Positions 51,316 through 58,715 of a DNA stretch of 58,715 nucleotides are shown here, in pieces (positions within the stretch are counted from its first letter, which is position 1; the number at the start of each line of letters is the position of its first letter). The translations under genes and the position numbers were made by a program. Origin of the DNA: Lachnospiraceae bacterium (GTDB taxonomy: Bacteria > Bacillota > Clostridia > Lachnospirales > Lachnospiraceae); NCBI GenBank assembly GCA_017480445.1, contig JAFVAO010000067.1:1-58715 (forward strand), given 5' to 3'. The notes under the pieces are model-generated. The model was not told the DNA's origin. It was given only the letters and a program-made list of their open reading frames with translations, and did no database searches.

Positions 51316-52101
51316 TCAGTCGTCCTTTCGTTCCTTCTTTTTGCGATAACCGGTCTCAAACGCCGGATCATATAACTGTGAGCGCTCATAATCCGCTCCC
51401 ACCGCAAGATCCGCAGCAATCGCCTGTCCCACCAGAACCACCGCCGTGCTGCGAATCCCGTTCTCCGCTCCCACCTGTGCAAGCCGGGAGAGCACGCATC
51501 TGCACACCTTCTCCTCCGGCCAGGTTGCCTTATACACAATGGCTGCCGGTGTGTCCTCCGGGTATCCGCCGGCAATCAACCGCTCCTGCAGCTTCTTAAG
51601 CATACCGGCACTCAGATAGATCGCCATCGATGTCCGGTGTGCCGCCATCCGCTCAATCTGCTCCGTCTCCGGCACCTCCGTTCTGCCCTCCATGCGTGTA
51701 ATGATCAGGGATTGCGCCACCTGCGGCAGCGTATATTCCAGATTCATTGCGGCCGCTGCGCCGAAACAGGCGCTCACCCCCGGACAGCTGTCATACGGAA
51801 TCCCCTTCTGCGCCAGTGCCGCCATCTGCTCCCGCACTGCGCCGTACAGGCTGGGTTCTCCCGTGTGCAGCCGCACCGTGTTTTTCCCCTGACTGTGTGC
51901 CTGCTCCATCACAGCCAGCACTTCCTCCAACGTCATAGCTGCGCTGTTATAAATCGCACAGGTGTCCTTTGCGTAATGCAACAGCGCCGGATTCACCAAA
52001 GAACCCGCATAAATGATCACATCTGCCGCTTCCAAAAGCCGCGCTCCCCGCACTGTGATCAGATCTTCCGCGCCGGGACCCGCCCCCACGAAATGCACCA
52101 T
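51316..52101 (-). CDS. cbiF: Cobalt-precorrin-4 C11-methyltransferase
   Basis: 261 residues. V-G-A-G-P-G-A at the N-terminus, Y-A-G-S-L-V, R-L-H-T-G-E-P-S-L-Y-G and C-P-G-V-S-A-C-F are those of CbiF/CobM. It methylates C11 of cobalt-precorrin-4. It begins three bases after the cbiD TAG. Confidence 0.94.
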   Translation of the reverse strand: MVHFVGAGPGAEDLITVRGARLLEAADVIIYAGSLVNPALLHYAKDTCAIYNSAAMTLEEVLAVMEQAHSQGKNTVRLHTGEPSLYGAVREQMAALAQKGIPYDSCPGVSACFGAAAAMNLEYTLPQVAQSLIITRMEGRTEVPETEQIERMAAHRTSMAIYLSAGMLKKLQERLIAGGYPEDTPAAIVYKATWPEEKVCRCVLSRLAQVGAENGIRSTAVVLVGQAIAADLAVGADYERSQLYDPAFETGYRKKKERKDD

Positions 52102-52104
52102 GTT

Positions 52105-53268
52105 CTATCCCTCCGCTTCTCTCACTAAATCAGCCGCCCCTTCGCTCCGCGCCAACTCCCCAAATGCATTCGCATAGAGGATGCACTCTACCTGAAGCTT
52201 TCCCTGTACACGCCTGCGCAGATAAAACAAAATCCGCTCCAACAGACGATCCATCACCGCCTGCTGCATATGGGACACCGCGAGAATCCGTATTGCCTCC
52301 TCTGTCGAGATACAATCCAGGATCTGACACAGCACCGCTGTATCCGCCCCTTCCCTTGCTGCCGCTGCCGCCATCAGCTCCATGCGGCAATCCCCCTCGG
52401 AAGAGTGCGTGTTCATCATCCCGCCTGCCACCTTTACCAGCTTCCCGATATGTCCGGTGAGCAACACCTTTTCATATCCAAGCTCCACCGCCATATCCAG
52501 TGTATCTCCGATAAAATTACTGCATTTGACGCTTTGATCCAGATCATATCCATAGGCTTGTTTCATAAACTCTAATCCATAATTTCCGGGAGAAATGTAC
52601 GCGGTTCGATACCCCTGCGCCCGCTTCATCTGCAATTCCACCCGGATGGTATCCAACAGGGCCTGACGGCTCATCGGTTCGACGATTCCGGTCGTGCCCA
52701 GGATCGAGATGCCGCCCACAATCCCCAGCCGCGGGTTGAACGTCTGCTCTGCCACCTGCTCTCCTCCCGGGACAGAGATCTCCACCGTCAGCCGGCCGGC
52801 AAAATCAAATAACGCACAGACCCGCCGCACTTCCTTCTCAATCATCTCCCGCGGCACATGATTGATGGCTGCATTGCCCACCGGCTGATCCAGCCCCGGC
52901 TTGGTAACGCGCCCGACGCCCGCGCCGCCGACGATCTGTATCGTCACGTCTCCCTGCGTCTGCTTCTCCGCTGCCCCGTCCGATCCTTCCTCCTGCGCAT
53001 ATGCGCCGTCATGGACCGCATCCTCCACACATACCCGCGCACACACCAGACTGCCGGTGGTGACATCCGGATCGTCTCCGCCGTCCTTCCTGACCCCGCA
53101 GCTCACTTCCCGCGGTCCGCGCCGGATCTCTTCAATCGACGCCCGATACACGATCCCCTTCGGTGTGTCAATCTCGATCTCCCTTTTCTCTCTTCCGGAA
53201 AACAGCATATAGGCCGCCGCCTTGGCTGCCGCCGCCGCACAGCTTCCCGTGGTAAATCCGTATCGCAT
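52105..53268 (-). CDS. cbiD: Cobalt-precorrin-5B C1-methyltransferase
   Basis: 387 residues. Starts M-R-Y-G-F-T-T-G-S-C-A-A-A-A-A-K-A-A, the family hallmark; then V-T-K-P-G-L and G-N-Y-G-L-E-F. The ATG at 53268 is 5 bases after the cbiC stop; the longer open frame to 53757 only covers cbiC in another frame. An insertion of acidic and Gln-rich residues (about 100-115) is unusual. Ends with TAG. Confidence 0.94.
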   Translation of the reverse strand: MRYGFTTGSCAAAAAKAAAYMLFSGREKREIEIDTPKGIVYRASIEEIRRGPREVSCGVRKDGGDDPDVTTGSLVCARVCVEDAVHDGAYAQEEGSDGAAEKQTQGDVTIQIVGGAGVGRVTKPGLDQPVGNAAINHVPREMIEKEVRRVCALFDFAGRLTVEISVPGGEQVAEQTFNPRLGIVGGISILGTTGIVEPMSRQALLDTIRVELQMKRAQGYRTAYISPGNYGLEFMKQAYGYDLDQSVKCSNFIGDTLDMAVELGYEKVLLTGHIGKLVKVAGGMMNTHSSEGDCRMELMAAAAAREGADTAVLCQILDCISTEEAIRILAVSHMQQAVMDRLLERILFYLRRRVQGKLQVECILYANAFGELARSEGAADLVREAEG

Positions 53269-53273
53269 CTGTA

Positions 53274-53915
53274 TCACCTGCCCAGTTCGTACAACAGCGC
53301 ATTGCAGATCGCCGCCGCCACGTTGCTGCCGCCCTTTCTTCCCCTGTTGACGATAAACGGCACCGGATCCGCGAGGATCAGTTCCTTCGCCGCCTCTACA
53401 TTCACAAATCCCACCGGCACCCCGATCACAAAATCCGGTGTATAGATGCCTTCCTGCAGCATTTCGTGCAGACGGATCAGCGCCGTCGGGGCGTTGCCGA
53501 TCGCCAATACCAGCGGTTTCCCGCTTGTGCCAGCGAGCGCTGCCGCCCGTTCCATGCTGACAGCCGCCCGGGTGATTTCCCGCCGTTTCGCCTCCTCCGC
53601 CACATCCGCATCCGCCATGAAGCAATGCACCGTTCCGCCGAACTTCGCCAACTGCTTTTTGTTGATTCCGGCCAGAGCCATATTGGTATCCGTGACAATG
53701 TCCGCGCCGGCCAGGAGCAGGCGCTTTGCAATCTCCACCGCATCCGGCGAATAACACATCGTCTCCGCATACTCAAAATCCGCGCTGGTATGAATCACCC
53801 GTTTCGTCACCGGCTCCTGCGCTTTCTCCAGGACAATCCCACGACGCGCAAGCTCCTCCCCGATGATCTCAAAACTCCGCTTTTCAATTTCCCCCGGCAA
53901 TACATATTCTATCAT
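53274..53915 (-). CDS. cbiC: Cobalt-precorrin-8 methylmutase
   Basis: 213 residues. The catalytic His is in R-V-I-H-T-S-A-D near residue 42, with D-T-N-M-A, G-N-A-P-T-A-L and V-P-V-G-F-V-N. It moves a methyl group from C11 to C12. The start overlaps the cobD stop by four bases (ATGA). Confidence 0.95.
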   Translation of the reverse strand: MIEYVLPGEIEKRSFEIIGEELARRGIVLEKAQEPVTKRVIHTSADFEYAETMCYSPDAVEIAKRLLLAGADIVTDTNMALAGINKKQLAKFGGTVHCFMADADVAEEAKRREITRAAVSMERAAALAGTSGKPLVLAIGNAPTALIRLHEMLQEGIYTPDFVIGVPVGFVNVEAAKELILADPVPFIVNRGRKGGSNVAAAICNALLYELGR

Positions 53916-54985
53916 CCGTTTTCTCCCTGACAGGTCGGGGCACTCCCCATCTCCTCCCGTATCTTACGGATTGCCTGCAGCAGCCGCCCGTTCTCCTCCG
54001 GTCTGCGCACCGCGATCCGATAATAGCCCCGCTCCAAACCCTTGTAATTTGCACAGTCCCGGATCAGGATTTTCCTCTGTAACAAGGCTTCGTACAACGG
54101 CAGATCACTTTTGCATAAAATAAAATTTCCGCTCCCCTCATACACCGTAAGCCCAAGCTCCCGCAGCTGTTCGCAAAGTGTTTGCCGCAGCATCTGAAGC
54201 TGTGCAACGCATGTCGTCAGATACACATCCTCCCGCAGCGCGGCCATCCCCGCCGCCTGCGCGGGTACCGAGACATTCCACTCCGGCAGCTGCCGCCGCA
54301 CAAGCGCAAGCAGCTCCTTTTCACAGACCAGATATCCCAGACGCACCCCGGGTATCCCATACGTCTTGGTGAATGCCCGCACCACCATCAGCTTCGGGTA
54401 CCGCTCTATATCCCGCACAAAAGAAGCCTTCTCCCCCTCCGGACAAAGCTCCAGAAAGCACTCATCCAACACCACATAGATGCCTTTTTCCATACAGGCA
54501 TCCAACAACTTTTCCAAAAATGCCCGATCCATCAGGTTCCCCACCGGATTGTTCGGCTGCGCCAGAAACAACAGCTCCACACTCCTAAGCTCTGCCAGGA
54601 TCCCTGCATCCAGACAAAATTGTGTCTCTTCCCGCAGCGGATAATAGCGCACCTCGCTACGAACCGCCTTCAACACATGTTCATATCCCGCAAAAGAAGG
54701 AACCGGCAGAAGCGCCCTGCGCGGTTGCAGGGCATGTACAATCGCCATGAATAACTCCGACGCACCGTTTCCGAACAATAAATTCTCCCGCCGGATACCA
54801 TACTTGCGCGCCAGTGCCTCCGTCAATTCTTGCGCCTGCGGATCCGGGTAATGCCTGCACTGCGCCACCGCATCCGCCAGTGCCTGTCGCACGCCCTCCG
54901 GCATGCCAAAGGGATTCTCATTCACAGAGAAATCCAGTTCCACCGCATGCCGGTAAATATCCCCGCCATGTCTTATATCATCCAT
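53912..54985 (-). CDS. cobD: L-threonine-O-3-phosphate decarboxylase
   Basis: 357 residues of the class-I/II aminotransferase fold. F-S-V-N-E-N-P-F-G, F-G-N-G-A-S-E-L, A-Q-P-N-N-P-V-G, and the PLP Lys in F-T-K-T-Y-G-I-P-G-V-R-L-G. It makes (R)-1-amino-2-propanol phosphate for the nucleotide loop. The ATG at 54985 has GGGAGG upstream and lies inside the end of cbiB. HisC is the closest alternative, but the context decides. Confidence 0.92.
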   Translation of the reverse strand: MDDIRHGGDIYRHAVELDFSVNENPFGMPEGVRQALADAVAQCRHYPDPQAQELTEALARKYGIRRENLLFGNGASELFMAIVHALQPRRALLPVPSFAGYEHVLKAVRSEVRYYPLREETQFCLDAGILAELRSVELLFLAQPNNPVGNLMDRAFLEKLLDACMEKGIYVVLDECFLELCPEGEKASFVRDIERYPKLMVVRAFTKTYGIPGVRLGYLVCEKELLALVRRQLPEWNVSVPAQAAGMAALREDVYLTTCVAQLQMLRQTLCEQLRELGLTVYEGSGNFILCKSDLPLYEALLQRKILIRDCANYKGLERGYYRIAVRRPEENGRLLQAIRKIREEMGSAPTCQGENG

Positions 54986-55959
54986 AATATGCCTCCCAGA
55001 ACGCCAAGACAAAGCGCCTCCCCCAGCCATGCAGTCCTGTACATCAGGCGATTTGCCCGCACGATATCCTTTGACCGGATCTTTCTCCCCACATCTCCGA
55101 TATAGGGTTTTTTCACAATTTTTCCGAAATAGCTGGTCGGTCCTGCAAGTCGTATATGCAGTGCGCCCGCACATACAGATTCCGTCTGCGCCGCATTGGG
55201 GCTCGCATGCTTCCTGCGATCTCTTCTATAGATTAACCACGCATTCCGATGGTCAAATACCCTGCCGGGAATACAGGACAAAAGCATGAGTCCGGCACTG
55301 ATCCGCGCCGGCACATAATTTGCCGCATCATCCAGCTTCGCCGCCGCCCTGCCAAAATACAGGTAGGTATCATTCTTGTATCCGATCATGGAATCCATCG
55401 TATTGATTGCCTTATATAAAAAACCAAACATCGGGCCGCCCACAGCCAGATACAGCATCGGTGCAATCACACCGTCCGAGGTGTTCTCCGCCACCGTCTC
55501 CACCGCCGCCCGGATCACACCGGCCTCATCCAGCTGATCCGTATCCCGCCCGACGATCATAGCCACAGCCTTCCTTGCCGCGGGAAGCCCTTCCTGCTGC
55601 AGTGCCTCATACACCAGCATACTTTCCGTCTTCAGACTCTTCACGGCCAGGATCTGCCATGTCATGATACTCTCCACCGCCAGCCCGCACAGCGGGTGCA
55701 GCAGATAGGCCCCGACAAGCAACGCTGCTGCCACAGTCACCGTGCCCAGGATCACCCACACCACCAGCCATATACCGCGTCTGTATTTTACTTTGTCATC
55801 CGCCTTCTTGTCCAACAGCGCATTTTGCAGCACCCCGATCCATTTCCCGATCAGACAGACCGGATGCGGCAGCGACTTCGGATCACCGATCACCTGATCG
55901 ATCAAAAATCCCGCCGTGAAGGCCAAAATATGATATGCTAAACCAAGACGACCGGACAT
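54973..55959 (-). CDS. cbiB: Adenosylcobinamide-phosphate synthase
   Basis: 328 residues with about five membrane helices. Family blocks D-Q-V-I-G-D-P, H-P-V-C-L-I-G, E-N-T-S-D-G-V-I-A-P and Y-K-A-I-N-T-M-D-S-M-I-G. It attaches aminopropanol (phosphate) to adenosylcobyrate. GGAGG stands 9 bases before the ATG at 55959; a GTG at 55965 also lies in frame. It overlaps the end of the cobC-like gene. Confidence 0.94.
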   Translation of the reverse strand: MSGRLGLAYHILAFTAGFLIDQVIGDPKSLPHPVCLIGKWIGVLQNALLDKKADDKVKYRRGIWLVVWVILGTVTVAAALLVGAYLLHPLCGLAVESIMTWQILAVKSLKTESMLVYEALQQEGLPAARKAVAMIVGRDTDQLDEAGVIRAAVETVAENTSDGVIAPMLYLAVGGPMFGFLYKAINTMDSMIGYKNDTYLYFGRAAAKLDDAANYVPARISAGLMLLSCIPGRVFDHRNAWLIYRRDRRKHASPNAAQTESVCAGALHIRLAGPTSYFGKIVKKPYIGDVGRKIRSKDIVRANRLMYRTAWLGEALCLGVLGGILWMI

Positions 55960-56582
55960 TCCCACACACCTCCACAGGCGATCTGATAGTCAAAATATGC
56001 GCCGCCAAACAGAGAACTGCACACCGCCATGATCGTGCCGCCGTGCACTACCGCTGCAACCTGCAGTCTGCTGCCGGGCATACCGGCTGCATCCGTTTCC
56101 TGCGCAGCTTCCTCTGCCATGCGCTGATGCTTCCATTCGCGCACATAATGTAACATGCGCGCATATCCCTGCATGCTGCGCGCTATAAACTGCTCCCGGC
56201 TCTCTCCATGGGGAAACGCCATCCGGGCATCGCTCGCAATCCATGCCTGGTAATCAGCATTCCCCGCGAGCGCCTCATAGGTATGTCCTTCAAAATCCCC
56301 GAAATCGATCTCTGTCCACTCCGGAATGATGATGGGCTCCCGGCCTTCATAGAGCACTGTCGCCGTCTCAAGGCATCGCCGCATCGGTCCGGCAAACAAC
56401 AGATCCGGCTCCCATCCAAGCACATTCCGCAGCCGCAGTATGCCCGTCTCAGACAGTCCCTCATCCGTCGTCCCGATATATCGATGCGCTTCATTGGACA
56501 CCGTCTGCCCGTGCCGTATCAGACGCAAATACATCTCCACTCTATTTTTTTCATATGTTTCCTTGTCACCCATTCTTCTCAT
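55938..56582 (-). CDS. cobC: Histidine phosphatase, alpha-ribazole phosphatase type
   Basis: 214 residues. Phosphoglycerate mutase-like core L-I-R-H-G-Q-T, D-F-G-D-F-E-G and V-H-G-G-T-I-M. Placement in the cobalamin operon suggests removal of the 5' phosphate of alpha-ribazole or cobalamin phosphate. The start overlaps the previous stop (TAATG). It ends with TAG. Confidence 0.85.
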   Translation of the reverse strand: MRRMGDKETYEKNRVEMYLRLIRHGQTVSNEAHRYIGTTDEGLSETGILRLRNVLGWEPDLLFAGPMRRCLETATVLYEGREPIIIPEWTEIDFGDFEGHTYEALAGNADYQAWIASDARMAFPHGESREQFIARSMQGYARMLHYVREWKHQRMAEEAAQETDAAGMPGSRLQVAAVVHGGTIMAVCSSLFGGAYFDYQIACGGVWECPVVLV

Positions 56583-57016
56583 TATTTGATCCGCTGCCCC
56601 AGTCCGCAGATCACCCGCTCTACACGCTCTGCCCGCGTCGCCGCCTCGATCAATATCCTGCCCAGAACTTCCCGATACGCCCGTTCCGCATGCTCCATAG
56701 GTACGATCCCATTTCCCACTTCATCGCTGATGATGATCCAATTCGGATACAACTCCATAAACCGTGTAAATGCCCCTTCCGCGTCCGCTCCGTCCAAAAC
56801 CAGCTTCCGCACCCACTGGTGAAAATGATAAAATACACCTACCGCTTCCTGCATTTTGGGGGATATCCCATCCGCCTGCACTGCTTCCCCGCAGTTCTCA
56901 GCAGCCTGCCACGCCGCGCAATCAATCTCTCGGATCTCTATGTTTTCCGCCTGCTTTACCCTGCGCACATACGCCAGTTTCCCCTGCGCATATCCGCCTA
57001 CATACAATTCGCGCAT
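56582..57016 (-). CDS. Short CobU-like protein with atypical P-loop
   Basis: 144 residues. The C-terminal part matches adenosylcobinamide kinase/guanylyltransferase (S-D-E-V-G-N-G-I-V-P, Y-R-E-V-L-G-R, C-G-L-G). The N-terminal loop is V-G-G-Y-A-Q-G-K-L instead of G-G-A-R-S-G-K-S, and the His-block of guanylyl transfer is not obvious. Such short forms occur in Clostridia. As a full-length CobU is encoded at 58003-58662, this one may take a partial step or be regulatory. The ribosome site is weak. Confidence 0.75.
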   Translation of the reverse strand: MRELYVGGYAQGKLAYVRRVKQAENIEIREIDCAAWQAAENCGEAVQADGISPKMQEAVGVFYHFHQWVRKLVLDGADAEGAFTRFMELYPNWIIISDEVGNGIVPMEHAERAYREVLGRILIEAATRAERVERVICGLGQRIK

Positions 57017-57103
57017 CTACAGCTTCTTTGTCCTTTCCCAGTCTGTTCACCGTCCCACTAGCTCCGACCGCCTTTTCCACCGCTATCCCTGCAGCCCCTG
57101 CTT

Positions 57104-57904
57104 CTATAAGCGACTGCCCACCGCCAGTGCCACCGCCATCGCAGTCTCACATATTACCACGAAAAATCCCGCCAAGTCTCCTGTGATCCCGCCGAATTCC
57201 TTTTTACTCACATATACATAATATCCAAAGCTAAGTGCTGCTGCCAGGCAGGCCAGCCCGCCGCAGCGCACATCTATGCCAAACACAATTCCAATCAAGA
57301 GCCCCAGCTCCAACAGCAACACACCACGCACCACCGTGCGATCCGCCGTACCGGCAAACATCGCCAACATCCCCTGCTCCTTCGCCGGCCGAAAAAAAAA
57401 CAGACTCAATCCGCTCAGCACACGGGATAATGCGAAGCCACAGCAGAGTATCATCCACACATTCCGCCCTTCTGCCACATAAAAATTCGTTTGCAGGCAA
57501 AGCTCCGCAATCGCACTGACATAAATCGCCGCGCACACAAGCGTCTGTATCACCGCAAACGCTCCGATATGCGGATCCTTCAGAATCTCCAGTTTCCTCT
57601 CCCGCTCTCCGTAGGAATGCCTCGCATCACACACATCCATGAATCCGTCGAGGTGAAATCCTCCCGTCACCAAAAGCGGAAGGATGCTGCCGATCAGGCA
57701 GGTGCTGATCGTTCCCAGTCCCAGCCGCTGAGCCAGCCACGCAAATCCCATAAGCAGACCGCCGATCACCGCTCCCACAAGCGGAAAAAAGCACAATGAA
57801 TACCGCATATCCTCCTCTTTCCACGCAAAATGCGGCATGGGAATCTTTGAATATGTTCCGAATGCAATCGCAAACGATCGCATGATTTTTCTTATCACAT
57901 CCAT
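57104..57904 (-). CDS. cobS: Adenosylcobinamide-GDP ribazoletransferase (cobalamin synthase)
   Basis: 266 residues with about seven membrane helices. Motifs F-F-P-L-V-G, G-G-F-H-L-D-G-F-M-D and D-A-R-H-S-Y-G, then G-D-L-A-G-F. It joins adenosylcobinamide-GDP and alpha-ribazole. GAGG precedes the ATG at 57904. The substitution S-Y-G in the last block replaces the usual Asp-Ser-R-x-G residues only in part. Confidence 0.92.
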   Translation of the reverse strand: MDVIRKIMRSFAIAFGTYSKIPMPHFAWKEEDMRYSLCFFPLVGAVIGGLLMGFAWLAQRLGLGTISTCLIGSILPLLVTGGFHLDGFMDVCDARHSYGERERKLEILKDPHIGAFAVIQTLVCAAIYVSAIAELCLQTNFYVAEGRNVWMILCCGFALSRVLSGLSLFFFRPAKEQGMLAMFAGTADRTVVRGVLLLELGLLIGIVFGIDVRCGGLACLAAALSFGYYVYVSKKEFGGITGDLAGFFVVICETAMAVALAVGSRL

Positions 57905-58002
57905 AACGTTCCTCTTCCAACCTCTTTCATCATCACACACAGTAGCCTTTTCCAGCCAAATACCCCGCAGCTGTATCAGATAAGTCCAATGTCTGTATTA
58001 TA

Positions 58003-58662
58003 TCACTTAGCAATTCTGTTGGGAATACCAACCACCACCTCATACACCTGTTTTGCGCGCTCCGCCAGCCACACATTGATCCATCCCAGCACCCTTAGAT
58101 ACGCCTGTGTGCCCGCATCGTACTGCACACCGTCCTCAAATACATTGTTCGTTACAACAATCAGTGTATCCAGCGTTTCTTCCAATGCCGCAATATCCCT
58201 GCAGACCTTGTCCACAACAGCCTCCTCGGATCTCATAGCGCATTCCATCGGATCTGCGCCGTTTTCCTCCGATGACACGTCGCTTTTCTCGATCCATACG
58301 CCATTTTCACCCGCGCCGAACATCTCGTTCGCCACCAGATTCGACATACACTCCAAAAGCGCAGCTTTTCTATGCGTTTGCAGACTGCCCTCCGGGGTGT
58401 CACTCGCCTCCGTTTGACAGGCAGGCTCTACGCCGAATTTCCGCTCCGCCAATTGAACATCCCTCGCCTGCTCAATCGTCACGAACCCTTTCCCGGCTCT
58501 CTGCGCCCGATGCCTTGCCACCCGCGCCCTGCTCTCCGCATCCGCCGCCTCCATGGTCGCGATATAATATTTATTTGTATCTTCTCCCGTCTCCACCAGA
58601 AGCTTCTCCGCAAAAGCGGACTTTCCGCTACAGCTTCCACCCGTCACCACAATCAACATCAT
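58003..58662 (-). CDS. cobU: Adenosylcobinamide kinase/guanylyltransferase CobU
   Basis: 219 residues, longer than the usual 180. P-loop T-G-G-S-C-S-G-K-S-A-F-A at the N-terminus; Y-I-A-T-M, R-V-A-R-H-R and the guanylyl His; C-terminal N-N-V-F-E-D-G and W-L-A-E-R-A. A middle insertion of about 40 residues (around 95-135) is poorly conserved. Two ATG codons (58662 and 58659) have no strong ribosome site. It is the most upstream cobalamin gene seen; a TATAAT (58694-58689) could be its -10 box, with the -35 at the window edge. Confidence 0.85.
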   Translation of the reverse strand: MMLIVVTGGSCSGKSAFAEKLLVETGEDTNKYYIATMEAADAESRARVARHRAQRAGKGFVTIEQARDVQLAERKFGVEPACQTEASDTPEGSLQTHRKAALLECMSNLVANEMFGAGENGVWIEKSDVSSEENGADPMECAMRSEEAVVDKVCRDIAALEETLDTLIVVTNNVFEDGVQYDAGTQAYLRVLGWINVWLAERAKQVYEVVVGIPNRIAK

Positions 58663-58715
58663 CCGTCTCTCTCTGAATAAAAATCTCAATTATAAGATCA
58701 TTTCGTTCAAAAGAA

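Noticed and set aside
52105..53757. N-terminal extension of the cbiD frame by 163 codons
   Set aside because: It covers cbiC in another frame and is Gly/Arg/Ala-rich; the family start M-R-Y-G-F-T-T-G lies at 53268.
53912..55174. N-terminal extension of the cobD frame
   Set aside because: It overlaps cbiB in another frame; the ATG at 54985 has a strong ribosome site.
58663..58715. Cobalamin riboswitch or promoter before cobU
   Set aside because: Only a TATAAT-like box is visible; the -35 box and any aptamer would lie outside the window.
1..58715. tRNA, rRNA, CRISPR or insertion sequence
   Set aside because: No cloverleaf, repeat-spacer array, transposase motif or terminal inverted repeats were seen on reading through the window; a profile search could still find a weak case.

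Overview
The window looks like a chromosomal segment of an anaerobic Gram-positive gut or rumen bacterium of the class Clostridia, most probably Lachnospiraceae. This is inferred from strong AGGAGG-type ribosome sites, sigma-A promoters with 17-bp spacers, DUF1836, YerC, an RsbW/STAS type switch, a PTS_EIIC_2 permease, an NHLM-type double-glycine export system and the anaerobic (cbi) cobalamin route. Almost every gene lies on the minus strand, so transcription runs from high to low coordinates. I saw no rRNA, tRNA, CRISPR array or insertion sequence.

Region 1 (about 1-9.7 kb): a run of minus-strand genes in which three transport proteins carry a C-terminal RsbW/SpoIIAB-like GHKL ATPase domain: two MATE exporters (2070-3884, 5140-6918) and an amino-acid type ABC ATPase (7003-8097). 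A STAS-domain RsbV-like protein (1636-1935) with its own promoter follows. Also here are the matching permease fused to substrate-binding domains, a Cof-type HAD phosphatase, an unreported malQ remnant (3979-4235) and, at the edge, a secreted DUF3089 hydrolase fused to a HAD domain.

Region 2 (9.7-18.5 kb): an NHLM-type export locus with a C39 peptidase/ABC exporter, a second ABC exporter and a very short HlyD-like protein, followed by six precursor-like genes. All six have nearly the same ELxxxxLxxVxGG leader, but the cores differ: several look like zinc ribbons, one is a Cro/C1-type helix-turn-helix domain, one is cysteine-free and one is broken. No modification enzyme is encoded. A GlgX debranching enzyme lies just upstream.

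Region 3 (18.6-38.4 kb): a receiver-only protein with Asp replaced by Glu, a LytS-type kinase with a REC-BTAD regulator, lactate dehydrogenase, RlmCD-type methyltransferase, PcrA, a PAS-GGDEF-EAL protein, an SPFH/zinc-ribbon pair, an ABC substrate-binding protein gene cut by an in-frame TAG, HIT, DUF1836, YerC (plus strand), bactofilin with a degenerate M23 protein, a PTS IIC with a repeat-rich upstream region, a eukaryotic-type HisA and a small lipoprotein.

Region 4 (38.5-46 kb): dapA-dapB under a lysine riboswitch with terminator and promoter, a corrinoid adenosyltransferase, a double-OB SSB, TypA/BipA (plus strand) and a 7TM-GGDEF-EAL protein.

Region 5 (46-58.7 kb): a tightly packed cobalamin operon, in transcription order cobU, cobS, a second cobU-like gene, cobC, cbiB, cobD, cbiC, cbiD, cbiF, cbiG, cbiH, cbiJ-cbiET (one reading frame broken by TAG) and cbiA. 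Genes for CbiL, CbiK/X, CbiP and CobT are not in the window.

The most promising undescribed items are the RsbW-like domains fused to three transporters beside a STAS protein, and the double-glycine leader joined to zinc-ribbon and helix-turn-helix cores. Two in-frame TAG codons in otherwise intact genes deserve a separate check.
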